A stretch of 64,000 nt of DNA from Thermomonospora echinospora (GTDB taxonomy: Bacteria > Actinomycetota > Actinomycetes > Streptosporangiales > Streptosporangiaceae). The DNA is taken from contig NZ_FNVO01000023.1 in the NCBI RefSeq assembly GCF_900108175.1, forward strand, positions 1 through 64,000, given 5' to 3'. The number at the start of each line of letters is the position of its first letter. The stretch's first letter is position 1. The translations under genes and the position numbers were made by a program. The notes under the pieces were generated by a model, which searched no databases, was not told the origin of the DNA, and was given only the letters and a program-made list of their open reading frames with translations. Of this stretch, positions 51,865-62,451 are shown one piece after another.

Positions 51865-52491
51865 GTGACGCATGCTCAGCCGACGATCGGTGTTCTCGCC
51901 CTCCAGGGGGACGTGCGCGAGCACGCCCGCGCCCTGGAGGCCGCGGGCGCGCGGGCGGTGCCCGTGCGCCGCCCCCAGGAGCTGGAACGGGTGGACGGGC
52001 TGGTCATCCCGGGCGGGGAGTCCACCACGATGTGGAAGCTGGCCCGCACCTTCGAACTGCTGGACCCGCTGCGCAAGCGGGTGGAGGCCGGGATGCCCGC
52101 CTACGGCTCCTGCGCCGGCATGATCATGCTCGCCGACCGGATCCGGGACGGCGTCCAGGGCCAGGAGACCGTCGGCGGGATCGACATGACGGTCCGGCGC
52201 AACGCCTTCGGCCGCCAGGTGGACTCCTTCGAGTCCGATGTCACGCTGCCCGCCCTGGACGATCCGCCCGGCCCGTTCCGGGCGATCTTCATCCGCGCGC
52301 CGTGGGTGGAGGCCGTCGGCGACGGGGTCGAGATTCTCGGGCGCGTCGAGAGAGGCGAGCAGACCGGTAGGATCGTCGCCGTCCGTCAAGGGCGCCTCAT
52401 GGCGACCGCGTTCCATCCCGAGCTCACCGGGGACTTCCGCGTGCACCGGTACTTCGCCGATCTGGTGCGTCGGGCGATGGAGGAGGAGTAG
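51865..52491 (+). CDS. pdxT: Pyridoxal 5'-phosphate synthase glutaminase subunit
   Basis: A 208-residue class I glutamine amidotransferase giving ammonia to Pdx[23 protein letters not shown] is the usual start. The triad is Cys in YGSCAGMI and His/Glu in FHPELTGD, with [10 protein letters not shown] in the active site. The GTG at 51865 has GGAAGG 7 nt upstream. Confidence 0.95.
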   Translation: MTHAQPTIGVLALQGDVREHARALEAAGARAVPVRRPQELERVDGLVIPGGESTTMWKLARTFELLDPLRKRVEAGMPAYGSCAGMIMLADRIRDGVQGQETVGGIDMTVRRNAFGRQVDSFESDVTLPALDDPPGPFRAIFIRAPWVEAVGDGVEILGRVERGEQTGRIVAVRQGRLMATAFHPELTGDFRVHRYFADLVRRAMEEE

Positions 52492-52495
52492 ACAG

Positions 52496-53245
52496 ATGTC
52501 CGGCCATTCCAAATGGGCGACGACGAAGCACAAGAAGGCCGCGCTGGACGCCAAGCGCGGCAAGCTGTTCGCCAAGCTCATCAAGAACATCGAGGTGGCG
52601 GCACGGACCGGCGGCGGTGACCCGGACGCCAACCCGACGCTCTACGACGCGATCTTCAAGGCCAAGAAGAACTCCGTCCCCAACGACAACATCGAGCGCG
52701 CCCGCAAGCGCGGGGCCGGCGAGGAGGCGGGCGGCGCCGACTGGCAGACGATCATGTACGAGGGGTACGCCCCCGGCGGCGTGGCCCTGCTGATCGAGTG
52801 CCTGACCGACAACCGCAACCGGGCCGCCTCCGAGGTGCGCACCGCGGTCACCCGCAACGGCGGCTCCATGGCCGAGCCCGGCTCGGTGTCGTACCTGTTC
52901 AACCGCAAGGGCGTCATCATCGTCCCCAAGAACGGCGTCACCGAGGACGACCTGATGCTGGCCGTGCTGGACGCCGGCGCCGAGGAGGTCAACGACCTCG
53001 GCGAGAGCTTCGAGGTGGTCAGCGAGGCCGGTGACCTGGTCGCCGTCCGCAGCGCCCTGCAGGAGGCCGGCATCGACTACGAGTCCGCCGACGCCAACTG
53101 GCTGCCCAGCGTCTCGGTCCCGCTGGACGAGGAGAGCGCCAAGAAGGTCTTCCGCCTGATCGAGGCCCTCGAGGACAGCGACGACGTCCAGGAGGTCTTC
53201 GCCAACTTCGACGTCTCCGACGAGGTCCTGGCGACCCTGGACTAG
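52496..53245 (+). CDS. yebC: YebC/PmpR-family probable regulator
   Basis: A 249-residue protein of the YebC family: [37 protein letters not shown] is the signature N-terminus and the three-domain pattern runs to the end ([30 protein letters not shown]). Members regulate transcription or help ribosomes at proline stalls. It starts 4 nt after the pdxT stop and ends with a hairpin. Confidence 0.95.
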   Translation: MSGHSKWATTKHKKAALDAKRGKLFAKLIKNIEVAARTGGGDPDANPTLYDAIFKAKKNSVPNDNIERARKRGAGEEAGGADWQTIMYEGYAPGGVALLIECLTDNRNRAASEVRTAVTRNGGSMAEPGSVSYLFNRKGVIIVPKNGVTEDDLMLAVLDAGAEEVNDLGESFEVVSEAGDLVAVRSALQEAGIDYESADANWLPSVSVPLDEESAKKVFRLIEALEDSDDVQEVFANFDVSDEVLATLD

Positions 53246-53249
53246 CCGG

Positions 53250-53267
53250 CGCCCGCCCGAGCGGGCG
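53250..53267 (+). terminator. Hairpin after yebC
   Basis: CGCCCGC (53250-53256) pairs with GCGGGCG (53261-53267) around CCGA, 4 nt after the stop codon. The stem is short but all G-C. Confidence 0.55.
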
Positions 53268-53437
53268 GGGATCGTGACACGCCGGCGACCGGGCCATGTG
53301 GCGCCCGTAAGGGTCGCGACCGGGCCGGTGGCGGGTGAGGGCGTGACGGCGTCCGCGGCCGGGCCCGCCCGGTCCCGGGGCGACACGCCCGGGGCGGGAT
53401 GCCGGGAAGGTCGGCGCCGGCCGGTAACGTGGCATCG

Positions 53438-53453
53438 TCGAACAGGTGGTCGA
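53438..53453. promoter_or_regulatory. LexA (SOS) box upstream of ruvC
   Basis: TCGAACAGGTGGTCGA matches TCGAAC-N4-GTTCGA with one mismatch. A -10-like TAACGT at 53424-53429 would put the transcription start within the box, a repression arrangement also known for ruvC in M. tuberculosis. The ruvC GTG is 11 nt downstream. Confidence 0.7.
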
Positions 53454-53464
53454 AGGGCGAGGGC

Positions 53465-53995
53465 GTGCGCGTTCTGGGTGTCGATCCCGGGCTCACCCGA
53501 TGCGGTGTCGGGATCGTCGACGGCGCCCCGGGCAAGCCGCTGCGGCTGGTCCACGTCGCCGTGCTGCGCACCAGCCCGGACGAGGACATCGCCACCCGGC
53601 TGCTGGGCATCGAGACGGGGATCGAGGCGCTGATGGCGGAGTTCACCCCCGACGCCGTCGCCGTGGAACGGGTGTTCGCCCAGCACAACGTGCGCACCGT
53701 GATGGGCACCGCGCAGGCCGGGGCGATCGCCATCGTGGCGGCCGCCCGCCGCGGGCTGCCGGTCGCGCTGCACACCCCCAGCGAGGCCAAGGCCGCCGTC
53801 ACCGGGAACGGCCGCGCCGACAAGGCGCAGGTCACCATGATGGTGACCAGGCTGCTGCGGCTGGAGGCCGCGCCCAAGCCCGCCGACGCCGCCGACGCCC
53901 TGGCGCTGGCGATCTGCCATGTCTGGCGGGGCGGCGCCCAGGCCCGGCTGGAGGCGGCCCGCCGCGCCGTACGACAGACAGGGAGCAGATCGTGA
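53465..53995 (+). CDS. ruvC: Crossover junction endodeoxyribonuclease RuvC
   Basis: A 176-residue RNase H-fold Holliday junction resolvase. The catalytic acidic residues are visible: D7 in [14 protein letters not shown], Glu in [14 protein letters not shown], and the C-terminal pair in [15 protein letters not shown]. It starts with GTG and overlaps ruvA by GTGA. It works with RuvAB on stalled forks and recombination junctions. Confidence 0.97.
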   Translation: MRVLGVDPGLTRCGVGIVDGAPGKPLRLVHVAVLRTSPDEDIATRLLGIETGIEALMAEFTPDAVAVERVFAQHNVRTVMGTAQAGAIAIVAAARRGLPVALHTPSEAKAAVTGNGRADKAQVTMMVTRLLRLEAAPKPADAADALALAICHVWRGGAQARLEAARRAVRQTGSRS

Positions 53996-54597
53996 TCGCC
54001 TTCGTCAGCGGGCAGGTGACCGCCGCCGGGCCGGACGGCGCCGTGGTCGACGTCGGCGGGGTGGGCCTGTCGGTGCAGTGCACCCCGGCCACCCTGGCCG
54101 GCCTGCGGGTCGGCGAGCAGGCCCGGGTGCCGACCTCCCTGGTGGTTCGGGAGGACTCGCTCACCCTGTTCGGCTTCGCCGACGACGACGAACGGGCCGT
54201 GTTCGAACTGCTGCAGACCGCCAGCGGCGTCGGCCCCCGCCTGGCGCTGGCCATGCTCGCCGTGCACTCGCCCAACGCGCTGCGCCGGGCGGTGGCCGCC
54301 GAGGACCTCACCGCGCTCACCAAGGTCCCGGGCATCGGCAAGAAGGGCGCCCAGCGCATCGTGCTGGAGCTGAAGGACCGGCTCGGCGCCCCCTCCGGCG
54401 ACGACGCCGGGCTGCCCGTCCCCGCCCGCGCCGAGCCCTGGCGCGCCCAGGTCCATACCGGCCTGATCAACCTCGGCTGGTCGGGCAAGGACGCCGAGGC
54501 CGCCGTGGACGCGGTCGCCGCCGAACTCGACGGCGGGCAGGTCCCGCCGGTGGCCGTCCTGCTGCGCTCGGCCCTCAAGAAGCTCGGCAGGCCATGA
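53992..54597 (+). CDS. ruvA: Holliday junction branch migration protein RuvA
   Basis: A 201-residue protein with OB-fold N-terminus ([29 protein letters not shown]), tandem helix-hairpin-helix ([42 protein letters not shown]) and a C-terminal domain III that contacts RuvB. It binds four-way junctions as tetramers. The GTG start overlaps ruvC, and it is coupled to ruvB by ATGA. Confidence 0.97.
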   Translation: MIAFVSGQVTAAGPDGAVVDVGGVGLSVQCTPATLAGLRVGEQARVPTSLVVREDSLTLFGFADDDERAVFELLQTASGVGPRLALAMLAVHSPNALRRAVAAEDLTALTKVPGIGKKGAQRIVLELKDRLGAPSGDDAGLPVPARAEPWRAQVHTGLINLGWSGKDAEAAVDAVAAELDGGQVPPVAVLLRSALKKLGRP

Positions 54598-55652
54598 GCG
54601 ACCGCGATCGCCTGGTGTCGGCCGAGGCCGGCGCCGACGGGGACGAGCAGGTCATCGAGGCGGCGCTGCGGCCCAAGAAGCTCGACGACTTCATCGGCCA
54701 GCAGCGGGTCCGCGAGCAGCTGTCGCTGGTGCTGCACAGCGCGCTGCGCCGCGGCCGCACTCCCGACCACGTGCTGCTGTCCGGCGGCCCGGGGCTGGGC
54801 AAGACCACCCTCGCCATGATCATCGCGGCGGAGCTGGGCAAACCGCTGCGGGTCTCCAGCGGCCCGGCGATCGAGCGGGCCGGCGACCTGGCGGCGGTGC
54901 TGTCCACCCTGTCGGAGGGCGAGGTGCTGTTCCTGGACGAGATCCACCGGATGGCCCGCCCCGCCGAGGAGATGCTCTACCTGGCGATGGAGGACTTCCG
55001 GGTCGACGTAGTGGTCGGCAAGGGCCCCGGTGCCACCGCGATCCCGCTGGACATCGCCCCGTTCACGCTGGTGGGCGCGACCACCCGGGCGGGCATGCTG
55101 CCCGGCCCGCTGCGCGACCGGTTCGGCTTCGTCGCGCACATGGACTTCTACGCCCCGGCCGAACTGGAGGTCATCGTCCGCCGCTCGGCACGGCTGCTGG
55201 ACGTGCGGATCGAGGACGAGGGCGCTGCGGAGATCGCCGGGCGGTCCCGGGGCACCCCCCGGATCGCCAACCGGCTGCTGCGGCGGGTCCGCGACTACGC
55301 CGAGGTCCGCGCCGACGGCCTGATCACCCGGGAACTGGCGCGGGCGGCGCTGACCCTGTACGAGGTGGACGAGCGCGGCCTGGACCGGCTGGACCGGGCG
55401 GTGCTGGGGTCGCTGCTGCGCAAGTTCGGCGGCGGTCCCGTGGGGCTGTCCACGCTGGCGGTGTCGGTGGGGGAGGAGCCCGAGACGGTGGAGGTGGTCG
55501 CCGAACCGTTCCTGGTGCGCCAGGGGCTGCTGGCGCGCACGCCGCGTGGCCGGATCGCCACTCCGGCCGCCTGGCGCCACCTGGGCCTCACCCCTCCGCC
55601 CTCGGCGCCGATGGCCGACACCCTGTTCGCCGTGGACGAGGATCTCGAATAA
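54594..55652 (+). CDS. ruvB: Holliday junction branch migration ATPase RuvB
   Basis: A 352-residue AAA+ motor. Walker A is [11 protein letters not shown], Walker [12 protein letters not shown], sensor 1 TLVGATTR, the Arg finger GPLRDRFGF, and the C-terminal winged helix ends at [13 protein letters not shown]. It drives branch migration as a hexamer with RuvA. It is last in the LexA-box ruvCAB operon. Confidence 0.97.
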   Translation: MSDRDRLVSAEAGADGDEQVIEAALRPKKLDDFIGQQRVREQLSLVLHSALRRGRTPDHVLLSGGPGLGKTTLAMIIAAELGKPLRVSSGPAIERAGDLAAVLSTLSEGEVLFLDEIHRMARPAEEMLYLAMEDFRVDVVVGKGPGATAIPLDIAPFTLVGATTRAGMLPGPLRDRFGFVAHMDFYAPAELEVIVRRSARLLDVRIEDEGAAEIAGRSRGTPRIANRLLRRVRDYAEVRADGLITRELARAALTLYEVDERGLDRLDRAVLGSLLRKFGGGPVGLSTLAVSVGEEPETVEVVAEPFLVRQGLLARTPRGRIATPAAWRHLGLTPPPSAPMADTLFAVDEDLE

Positions 55653-55815
55653 CCGTTCGGGAACTTCCGGGCGCTGCGAGTCGTCTCGTCGTTGCCGGTG
55701 TTTCGCGTAATCTCTACACTCCGGGACTTGGTCGCCGTCCCCAGCAGGCGGTCCCGCGCGTGAACGTCAGTCCGGCGAAAGGCTGGGGCAACCCACATTG
55801 GAAGGATGCCCTTCG

Positions 55816-56271
55816 ATGGGCGACAGCATGTTCCTGGCACAGAGCTCCGGCGGCAGCGGGGCCTTCAACCTCATCCTGCTGCTGGCGATCCCCGTGGTCT
55901 TCTACCTGCTGCTGATCCGGCCGCAGAACAAGCGCCGGCGCGAGCAACTGCAGATGCAGAGCTCCCTGCACCCGGGGGTGCGCGTGATGACGACCAGCGG
56001 GATGTACGCCGAGGTGGTCTCCGTCGACGACGACGGCCTGGTGCTGGAGATCGCCCCGGGAGTCCAGGCCCGCTTCGTCAAGCAGGCCATCATGAACGTC
56101 ATCGCCGACGACGCCGCCGACACCGACGACGTTGAGGACGTCGAGAACGACGACACCGTCGAGGACGACGCCAAGCCCGCCGACCGCGTGGACCTCGGCA
56201 AGGACACCGACATCGCCGAGGATGACGACAAGGCCGCGCAGGCCACGAAGGCCGACAAGCACTCGGCCTGA
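55816..56271 (+). CDS. yajC: Preprotein translocase accessory subunit YajC
   Basis: A 151-residue protein with one membrane helix (AFNLILLLAIPVVFYLLLI), the YajC stretch RPQNKRRREQLQMQSSLHPGVRVMTTSGMYAEVVSV and a long acidic C-terminal tail. It joins SecDF in the Sec pathway. The ATG at 55816 is chosen because it starts right before the helix; a TTG at 55798 adds six residues. secD follows after 28 nt. Confidence 0.92.
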   Translation: MGDSMFLAQSSGGSGAFNLILLLAIPVVFYLLLIRPQNKRRREQLQMQSSLHPGVRVMTTSGMYAEVVSVDDDGLVLEIAPGVQARFVKQAIMNVIADDAADTDDVEDVENDDTVEDDAKPADRVDLGKDTDIAEDDDKAAQATKADKHSA

Positions 56272-56299
56272 CCGAGCCGGAACGGGAAGAGACCCTTCA

Positions 56300-58093
56300 G
56301 TGGCACCACCCCGTAACCAGTCCCGCCCCGGCCGGACGATCCTGGTGCTGTTCGCTGTCCTGGCGGCGCTGACCGGGGTGATGTTCCTGCAGGGACAGAC
56401 CACTCCCAAGCTCGCGCTGGACCTGGCGGGCGGCACCACCGTTACGCTGACCGCGGCCACCGAGAGCGGCCGCACCCCGCCGGACACGCAGATGCGGCAG
56501 GCCGTCAGCATCATCCGCGACCGGGTGAACGGCCTGGGCGTCTCCGAGGCCGAGGTCAGCCAGCAGGGCGCCAACCACATCGTGGTGCAGGTCCCCGGCA
56601 CGGGCGACCAGCGGCGGATCGTCGACCTGATCGGGACCACCGCCCAGCTGCAGTTCCGCCAGGTCTACGCGGCGGCCGCGGCCACGCCCCCGGCGACCTC
56701 GCCGAGCCCGTCGACCAGCCCGTCGACGAAGCCGTCCTCCTCGCCCGGCGGCGCGGGCGACGGCTCCAGCCCGTCGCCGAGCGGGTCGGCGGGCACGCCG
56801 TCGTCCACGCCCTCGGCCGGTTCCCGGCCGAGGGCGCTGTCGCAGGCGCTGGCCGCGCCGTCGCCCTCGCCGTCCGGGCCCGCCCCGTCCGGGTCCACGA
56901 CCCCTGGGCCGTCGCCGTCCGCGTCGATCCCGCCCGAGCTGCTGAACCAGCTGAACGGCGACGACTTCGGCGGCATCGACGACAAGGCCGTCATCGCCCA
57001 GTTCGAGAAGCTGAACTGCGCCGGGCCGGACAAGAAGGTGCCCGGCTCCGACGACCCGCGCAAGAAGTGGGTGGCGGCCTGCGACCAGGACGGCAGCGCC
57101 AAGTACATCCTGGGCCCGGTGCGGGTGGAGGGCCGGCAGGTCGCCGAGGCCAACGCCGTCCCGCCGAACCCGCAGCAGGGCCAGACCAGCTGGTCGGTCC
57201 AGCTGCGGTTCAAGTCCGAGGGCGGCCGGCAGTTCGGCCAGCTGACCTCCGAGGCCTACCGGCAGTACCAGGCCGACCCGTCCTCGCCGCGGCGGCAGAT
57301 CGCCATCGTGCTGGACGGGCAGGTGGTGTCGGCCCCCGAGATCGCACGCGGTGCGATCACCGGCGGCACCGCCAGCATCGACGGCCCGCCCGACAGCTTC
57401 AACCAGACCTACGCCACCGACCTGGCCAACGTGCTCAAGTACGGGGCGCTGCCGCTGAAGTTCGACAAGAGCTCGATCGAGACGGTCTCCTCCACCCTGG
57501 GCTCGGACCAGCTGAGCAAGGGCCTGCAGGCCGGCGCGATCGGCCTGCTGCTGGTGCTGGCCTACTCGCTGCTGTACTACCGGGGCCTGGGGCTGGTGTC
57601 GCTGGCCAGCCTGACGGTCGCGGCGGGCATCACCTACCTGTCGGTGGTGCTGCTGGGCAGTGAGAGCACCCTCGGCTTCCGGCTGTCGCTGGCGCACGTC
57701 ATCGGCCTGATCGTGTCGATCGGCATCGCGGCCGACTCGTTCATCGTCTACTTCGAACGGCTGCGCGACGAGTTGCGCGAGGGTCGGCCGCTGCGGCCGG
57801 CCGTGGAGAGCGCCTGGAAACGGGCCCGGCGCACCATCCTGGTCGCCGACGCGGTGATGTTCATCGGCGCCGCGGTGCTGTACGGGCTGGCGGTCGGTGG
57901 GGTGAAGGGCTTCGCGTTTGCGATCGGGCTGACCACGCTGATCGACGTCGTGGTGGTGTTCCTGTTCACCAAGCCGATGGTGGCCCTGCTGGCCCGCCGG
58001 GAGTTCTTCGCCGGCGGCCACCGGTGGTCGGGGCTGGACCGCGAGCGACTCCGTAAGACCAGGCCTGCCCCGTCGCTGACCAAGGAGGCCTGA
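56300..58093 (+). CDS. secD: Protein translocase subunit SecD
   Basis: A 597-residue membrane protein. Helix 1 is TILVLFAVLAALTGVMFL, followed by the periplasmic domain (LDLAGGTTVTLTA, RDRVNGLGVSEAEVSQQGANHIVVQVPG) and the C-terminal five-helix block (GLQAGAIGLLLVLAYSLLYYRGLGLVS; IGIAADSFIVYFERLRDELREGR). An unusually long Ser/Pro/Thr-rich insertion of about 85 residues interrupts the periplasmic domain (about 128-215). It uses the proton gradient to pull exported proteins out. GTG start; 1-nt overlap with secF. Confidence 0.95.
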   Translation: MAPPRNQSRPGRTILVLFAVLAALTGVMFLQGQTTPKLALDLAGGTTVTLTAATESGRTPPDTQMRQAVSIIRDRVNGLGVSEAEVSQQGANHIVVQVPGTGDQRRIVDLIGTTAQLQFRQVYAAAAATPPATSPSPSTSPSTKPSSSPGGAGDGSSPSPSGSAGTPSSTPSAGSRPRALSQALAAPSPSPSGPAPSGSTTPGPSPSASIPPELLNQLNGDDFGGIDDKAVIAQFEKLNCAGPDKKVPGSDDPRKKWVAACDQDGSAKYILGPVRVEGRQVAEANAVPPNPQQGQTSWSVQLRFKSEGGRQFGQLTSEAYRQYQADPSSPRRQIAIVLDGQVVSAPEIARGAITGGTASIDGPPDSFNQTYATDLANVLKYGALPLKFDKSSIETVSSTLGSDQLSKGLQAGAIGLLLVLAYSLLYYRGLGLVSLASLTVAAGITYLSVVLLGSESTLGFRLSLAHVIGLIVSIGIAADSFIVYFERLRDELREGRPLRPAVESAWKRARRTILVADAVMFIGAAVLYGLAVGGVKGFAFAIGLTTLIDVVVVFLFTKPMVALLARREFFAGGHRWSGLDRERLRKTRPAPSLTKEA

Positions 58094-59274
58094 TGCTGGC
58101 CCTGCGCGCCGTGCTGTCACGGATCTACAAGGGCGAGGTCAGCGCCGACATCGTCGGGCGTCCCCGGCTGTGGTACTCGCTGTCGGCACTGCTGCTGGTG
58201 TTCTCCATCGCCGGGCTGGTCGTGCGGGGCCTGTCCTTCGGCGTGGAGTTCACCGGCGGCTCGGTGTTCACCTTCAAGGCGCCGAACGCCTCGATCGAGC
58301 AGGTGCGGACCACGGTCGCCGAGGCCGGGCCGCACCAGGTGATCGTGCAGCAGACCAGCAGCGGCTGGCGGGTGACCACCGAGTCCCTGCCGTCGGCCGA
58401 GGTCGCCGAGGTGCAGCAGGCCGTCGGCGAGGAGTTCGGCCTCCCGGCCGGCCAGGTCAGCTCGCAGGTCATCGGCTCCACCTGGGGCGACGAGATCACC
58501 AAGAAGGCCTGGCAGGCGCTGGCGGTCTTCATGCTGCTGATCGTGCTGTACCTGTCGCTGGCCTTTGAGTGGCGGATGGCAGTGGCCGCCATGGTGGCGC
58601 TGGTGCACGACCTGGTGATCACCGCGGGCGTCTACGCCTGGTCGGGCTTCGAGGTCACTCCGGCCACCCTGCTGGGCTTCCTGACCATCCTGGGCTACTC
58701 GTTGTACGACGCGGTCGTGGTCTTCGACATGATCAAGGAGGTCACCCGCGACCTGGGGAGCCCCGGCAAGCTGAAGACCTACAGCCAGGCCGCCAACGAG
58801 GCGCTCAACCATACGCTGGTGCGCTCGCTGAACACCTCCCTGGTGGCGATCCTGCCGGTGGCCTCGATCCTGTTCGTCGGCACGTTCCTGCTGGGCGCGG
58901 GGGCGCTGAAGGACCTGTCGCTGGCGTTGTTCGTCGGCATCGTCGTGGGGACCTACTCGTCCCTGTGCGTGGCCACGCCGCTGCTCGTCCAGCTCAAGGA
59001 GCGCGAGCCCCGCTACCGGGAGCTGCGCGAGCGGCTGCGCTCGCGGGAGGCCGGCGCCAAGCGGCGGGCCCGCAAGGCCGCCGTCCCGGCGGACCGTCCG
59101 GCCGCCGGGACGAAGGCCCCGGCCGCGGACCCGCCGGACGAGGACGCCGGGCGCGCCGGGGACGGGTCGGCCGCGGCGGAGCCGGAGTCGTCCCGTAAGG
59201 TCAAGGTCGTCCAGACCGGACCGCGCCGCCAGCCCAGGCGCGGCACCCGGCAGCAGCGGCGAACGGGAAGGTAG
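58093..59274 (+). CDS. secF: Protein translocase subunit SecF
   Basis: A 393-residue six-helix partner of SecD: FGVEFTGGSVFTFKA, then the conserved VTAGVYAWSGFEVTPATLLGFLTILGYSLYDAVVVFDMIKE region (carrying the essential helix charges) and SLNTSLVAILPVASILFVG. The C-terminal 80 residues are a charged Lys/Arg/Pro-rich tail without known role. The start overlaps the secD stop. Confidence 0.95.
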   Translation: MLALRAVLSRIYKGEVSADIVGRPRLWYSLSALLLVFSIAGLVVRGLSFGVEFTGGSVFTFKAPNASIEQVRTTVAEAGPHQVIVQQTSSGWRVTTESLPSAEVAEVQQAVGEEFGLPAGQVSSQVIGSTWGDEITKKAWQALAVFMLLIVLYLSLAFEWRMAVAAMVALVHDLVITAGVYAWSGFEVTPATLLGFLTILGYSLYDAVVVFDMIKEVTRDLGSPGKLKTYSQAANEALNHTLVRSLNTSLVAILPVASILFVGTFLLGAGALKDLSLALFVGIVVGTYSSLCVATPLLVQLKEREPRYRELRERLRSREAGAKRRARKAAVPADRPAAGTKAPAADPPDEDAGRAGDGSAAAEPESSRKVKVVQTGPRRQPRRGTRQQRRTGR

Positions 59275-59277
59275 TCG

Positions 59278-59805
59278 ATGATCGACCTCGGAAAGCTGAT
59301 CGCCGAGCGGATCCGGGACGTGGCCGACTACCCCAAGCCCGGGGTGGTGTTCAAGGACATCACCCCGCTGCTGGCCGACCACGTGGCGTTCGCCGGGGTG
59401 GTCGATGCGATCGTCTCCCACCACGGCCGCGGCACCGTCGACAAGATCGTCGGGATCGAGGCGCGCGGCTTCATCCTGGCCGCCCCGGTGGCCTACCACT
59501 TCGGCGCGGGGTTCGTCCCGGTGCGCAAAAAGGGAAAGCTGCCCGCGCGCGCCCACGAGCAGACCTATGATCTGGAGTACGGCACCGAGACGATCGAGAT
59601 GCACGCCGACGCGCTGCGCCCCGGCGAGCGCGTGCTGATCGTTGACGACGTGCTTGCCACCGGGGGCACCGCGCAGGCGGCCGCCGAACTGGTCCGGCGC
59701 GGCGGGGGCGAGGTGGTGGGCCTGTCGGTGCTGATGGAGCTGTCCTTCCTGAACGGGCGGGACAAGCTGGGGAATCTGGACGTTCACTCCCTGGTTACCG
59801 TGTAG
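59278..59805 (+). CDS. apt: Adenine phosphoribosyltransferase
   Basis: A 175-residue purine salvage enzyme converting adenine and PRPP to AMP. The PRPP motif is VLIVDDVLATGGTAQAA; DYPKPGVVFKDITPLL and GIEARGFILAAPVAY are typical of Apt. The ATG is 3 nt after the secF stop. relA follows after 147 bp, an order shared with mycobacteria. Confidence 0.96.
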   Translation: MIDLGKLIAERIRDVADYPKPGVVFKDITPLLADHVAFAGVVDAIVSHHGRGTVDKIVGIEARGFILAAPVAYHFGAGFVPVRKKGKLPARAHEQTYDLEYGTETIEMHADALRPGERVLIVDDVLATGGTAQAAAELVRRGGGEVVGLSVLMELSFLNGRDKLGNLDVHSLVTV

Positions 59806-59952
59806 TACCGAAAAAGCCCGGTGGTTAGACTTGCCGGACCAGGGAAGGTGGCGATCCCGCCCCCAGGCGCCGGGCGATGAGGCCGGGCGGTCCGAGCGGG
59901 CAGACCCGTACGGATTCAGGCGACGCACAACCCGCGTTGATGAGGAGGCTGG

Positions 59953-62451
59953 GTGCCAGGTGAGGTGGTCTCGACCGACGCGGTAGCGGACGCCCTGCGG
60001 GCCCGCGCCGCCGAGCCCGAGCACGCGCGCCCGCAGGCCGCGCCGGCCGCGCCCGGTCCCGCATCCGGTCGTGGAACCGAGGACGGGGGCGAGCGGGGGA
60101 CCCGCCCCGGCCCGGTCGCGTCCGCCGGAACGTCTCCCGGAACACCCGCCCAGCCCCCGCAGACCCCGCCCTCGTCCCCGCCGGCTGCCCCGCCGTCGGC
60201 GGCCGTCATCCCACCGTCGGCAGCCCGCGTCCGGCGCCGGCTGGCCAGGCTGGGCGCACAGCGTGGTACCACCATGAATCCGGTACTCGAACCACTGATC
60301 AAGACCGTCCGCAACACCCATCCCAAGGCGGACCTGCGGCTCATCGAGCGGGCCTACGACGTCGCGGCGCACTACCACCGCGACCAGAAACGCAAGAGCG
60401 GCGACCCGTACATCACCCATCCGCTGGCGGTCACCACCATCCTGGCCGAACTCGGCATGAACACCGAGACGCTGTGCGCCGCGCTGCTGCACGACACCGT
60501 CGAGGACACCGAGTACACCCTGGAGGAGCTGCGCGACGACTTCGGCGAGGAGATCGCCGCGCTGGTCGACGGGGTCACCAAGCTCGACAAGGTCAAGTAC
60601 GGCGACGCCGCCGAGGCCGAGACCGTCCGCAAGATGGTCGTGGCGATGGCCCGCGACATCCGGGTCCTGGTGATCAAGCTCGCCGACCGGCTGCACAACA
60701 TGCGCACCCTGCGCTACATGCCCCGGCACAAGCAGGAGAAGAAGGCCCGCGAGACGCTGGAGGTCTTCGCCCCGCTGGCGCACCGGCTCGGGATGAACAC
60801 GCTGAAGTGGGAGCTGGAGGACCTGGCGTTCGCCACCCTGTACCCCAAGCGGTTCGACGAGATCGCCCGGCTGGTGTCCGAGCGGGCCCCGCGCCGCGAC
60901 GTCTACCTGCAGGAAGTGATCGAGAAGGTCTCCGCCGACCTGCGCGAGGCCAAGATCAAGGCCAGTGTGACCGGCCGGCCCAAGCACTACTACTCGATCT
61001 ACCAGAAGATGATCGCCCGCGACGTGGGCTTCGACGACATCTACGACCTGGTGGGCATCCGGGTGCTGGTGGACTCGGTGCGCGACTGCTACGCCGCCCT
61101 CGGCTCGATCCACGCGCGGTGGAACCCGGTCCCCGGCCGGTTCAAGGACTACATCGCGATGCCCAAGTTCAACATGTACCAGTCGCTGCACACCACCGTG
61201 ATCGGCCCCGAGGGTAAGCCGGTGGAGCTGCAGATCCGCACCTGGGGCATGCACCGCCGGGCCGAGTACGGGGTCGCCGCGCACTGGAAGTACAAGGAGG
61301 AGACGGTCGGCGGGCGCAAGGCCGCCGACATGCAGTGGCTGCGGCAGCTACTGGACTGGCAGAAGGAGACCGCCGACCCGGCCGAGTTCCTGGAGTCGCT
61401 GCGCTTTGACCTGTCGGTGTCGGAGGTGTTCGTCTTCACCCCCAAGGGCGACGTGATCGCGCTGCCGCAGGGCGCCACCCCGGTCGACTTCGCCTACGCC
61501 ATCCACACCGAGGTCGGCCACCGATGTATCGGCGCCCGGGTCAACGGGCGGCTGGTGCCGCTGGAGTCCACCCTTGACAACGGGGACTCGGTGGAGGTCT
61601 TCACCTCCAAGTCGCCGGACGCCGGGCCCAGCCGCGACTGGCTGAACTTCGTCAAGAGCGCCCGCGCCCGCAACAAGATCAAGCACTGGTTCACCAAGGA
61701 GCGCCGGGACACCGCGATCGAGGCCGGCAAGGACTCCATCGCCCGCGCCATGCGCAAGCAGAACATGCCGCTGCAGCGGATGATGTCCGGTGAGGCGCTG
61801 CTCGCGCTGGCCCGCGACATGCGTTATGCGGACGTGTCCGCGCTGTACGCGGCGGTCGGCGAAGGGCACATTTCCGCCCAGTCCGTGGTGCAGAAACTGG
61901 TGGAGGCCCTCGGCGGCGTGGAGAGCGCCGAGGAGGACATGGCCGAGGTCGCGCTGCCGACCCGCCGTAAGAGCCGCACCCGCCCGGCCGGCGACCCTGG
62001 CGTGGTGGTGGCCGGCGACCCGGACGTGTGGGTCCGGCTGTCGCGCTGCTGCACCCCGGTGCCCGGCGACGACATCGTCGGCTTCGTCACCCGCGGCCAC
62101 GGCGTCTCGGTGCACCGCGAGGACTGCGCCAACGTCGCCGACCTGCGCAACGAGCCGGACCGGCTGATCGACGTGAAGTGGTCGCCCAGCGAGGACTCGG
62201 TGTTCCTGGTGGCCATCCAGGTGGAGGCCCTCGACCGGCCCCGGCTGCTGTCGGACGTCACCCGGGTGCTGTCGGACCAGCACGTCAACATCCTGTCGGC
62301 CTCGGTCACCACCACCCGGGACCGGGTCGCGGTCAGCCGCTTCACCTTCGAGATGGGCGACCCCAAGCATCTGGGGCACGTGCTCAAGGCCGTCCGCTCC
62401 GTGGACGGCGTCTACGACGTCTACCGGGTGACCAGCGGCGCCGCCCGGTGA
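59953..62451 (+). CDS. relA: Bifunctional (p)ppGpp synthetase/hydrolase
   Basis: An 832-residue RSH protein. Residues 1-105 are an Ala/Pro-rich extension absent from most RSHs. The HD hydrolase domain starts near 130 ([34 protein letters not shown]), so it can both make and destroy the alarmone. The synthetase domain has [33 protein letters not shown] and [23 protein letters not shown] ([28 protein letters not shown]) and ACT domains close the protein. The GTG at 59953 has GAGGAGG upstream. It controls the stringent response. Confidence 0.96.
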   Translation: MPGEVVSTDAVADALRARAAEPEHARPQAAPAAPGPASGRGTEDGGERGTRPGPVASAGTSPGTPAQPPQTPPSSPPAAPPSAAVIPPSAARVRRRLARLGAQRGTTMNPVLEPLIKTVRNTHPKADLRLIERAYDVAAHYHRDQKRKSGDPYITHPLAVTTILAELGMNTETLCAALLHDTVEDTEYTLEELRDDFGEEIAALVDGVTKLDKVKYGDAAEAETVRKMVVAMARDIRVLVIKLADRLHNMRTLRYMPRHKQEKKARETLEVFAPLAHRLGMNTLKWELEDLAFATLYPKRFDEIARLVSERAPRRDVYLQEVIEKVSADLREAKIKASVTGRPKHYYSIYQKMIARDVGFDDIYDLVGIRVLVDSVRDCYAALGSIHARWNPVPGRFKDYIAMPKFNMYQSLHTTVIGPEGKPVELQIRTWGMHRRAEYGVAAHWKYKEETVGGRKAADMQWLRQLLDWQKETADPAEFLESLRFDLSVSEVFVFTPKGDVIALPQGATPVDFAYAIHTEVGHRCIGARVNGRLVPLESTLDNGDSVEVFTSKSPDAGPSRDWLNFVKSARARNKIKHWFTKERRDTAIEAGKDSIARAMRKQNMPLQRMMSGEALLALARDMRYADVSALYAAVGEGHISAQSVVQKLVEALGGVESAEEDMAEVALPTRRKSRTRPAGDPGVVVAGDPDVWVRLSRCCTPVPGDDIVGFVTRGHGVSVHREDCANVADLRNEPDRLIDVKWSPSEDSVFLVAIQVEALDRPRLLSDVTRVLSDQHVNILSASVTTTRDRVAVSRFTFEMGDPKHLGHVLKAVRSVDGVYDVYRVTSGAAR

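Noticed and set aside
58117-61284. A 1055-codon minus-strand open frame under secF, apt and relA
   Set aside because: No recognisable domain; composition is that of an antisense shadow of well-supported genes.
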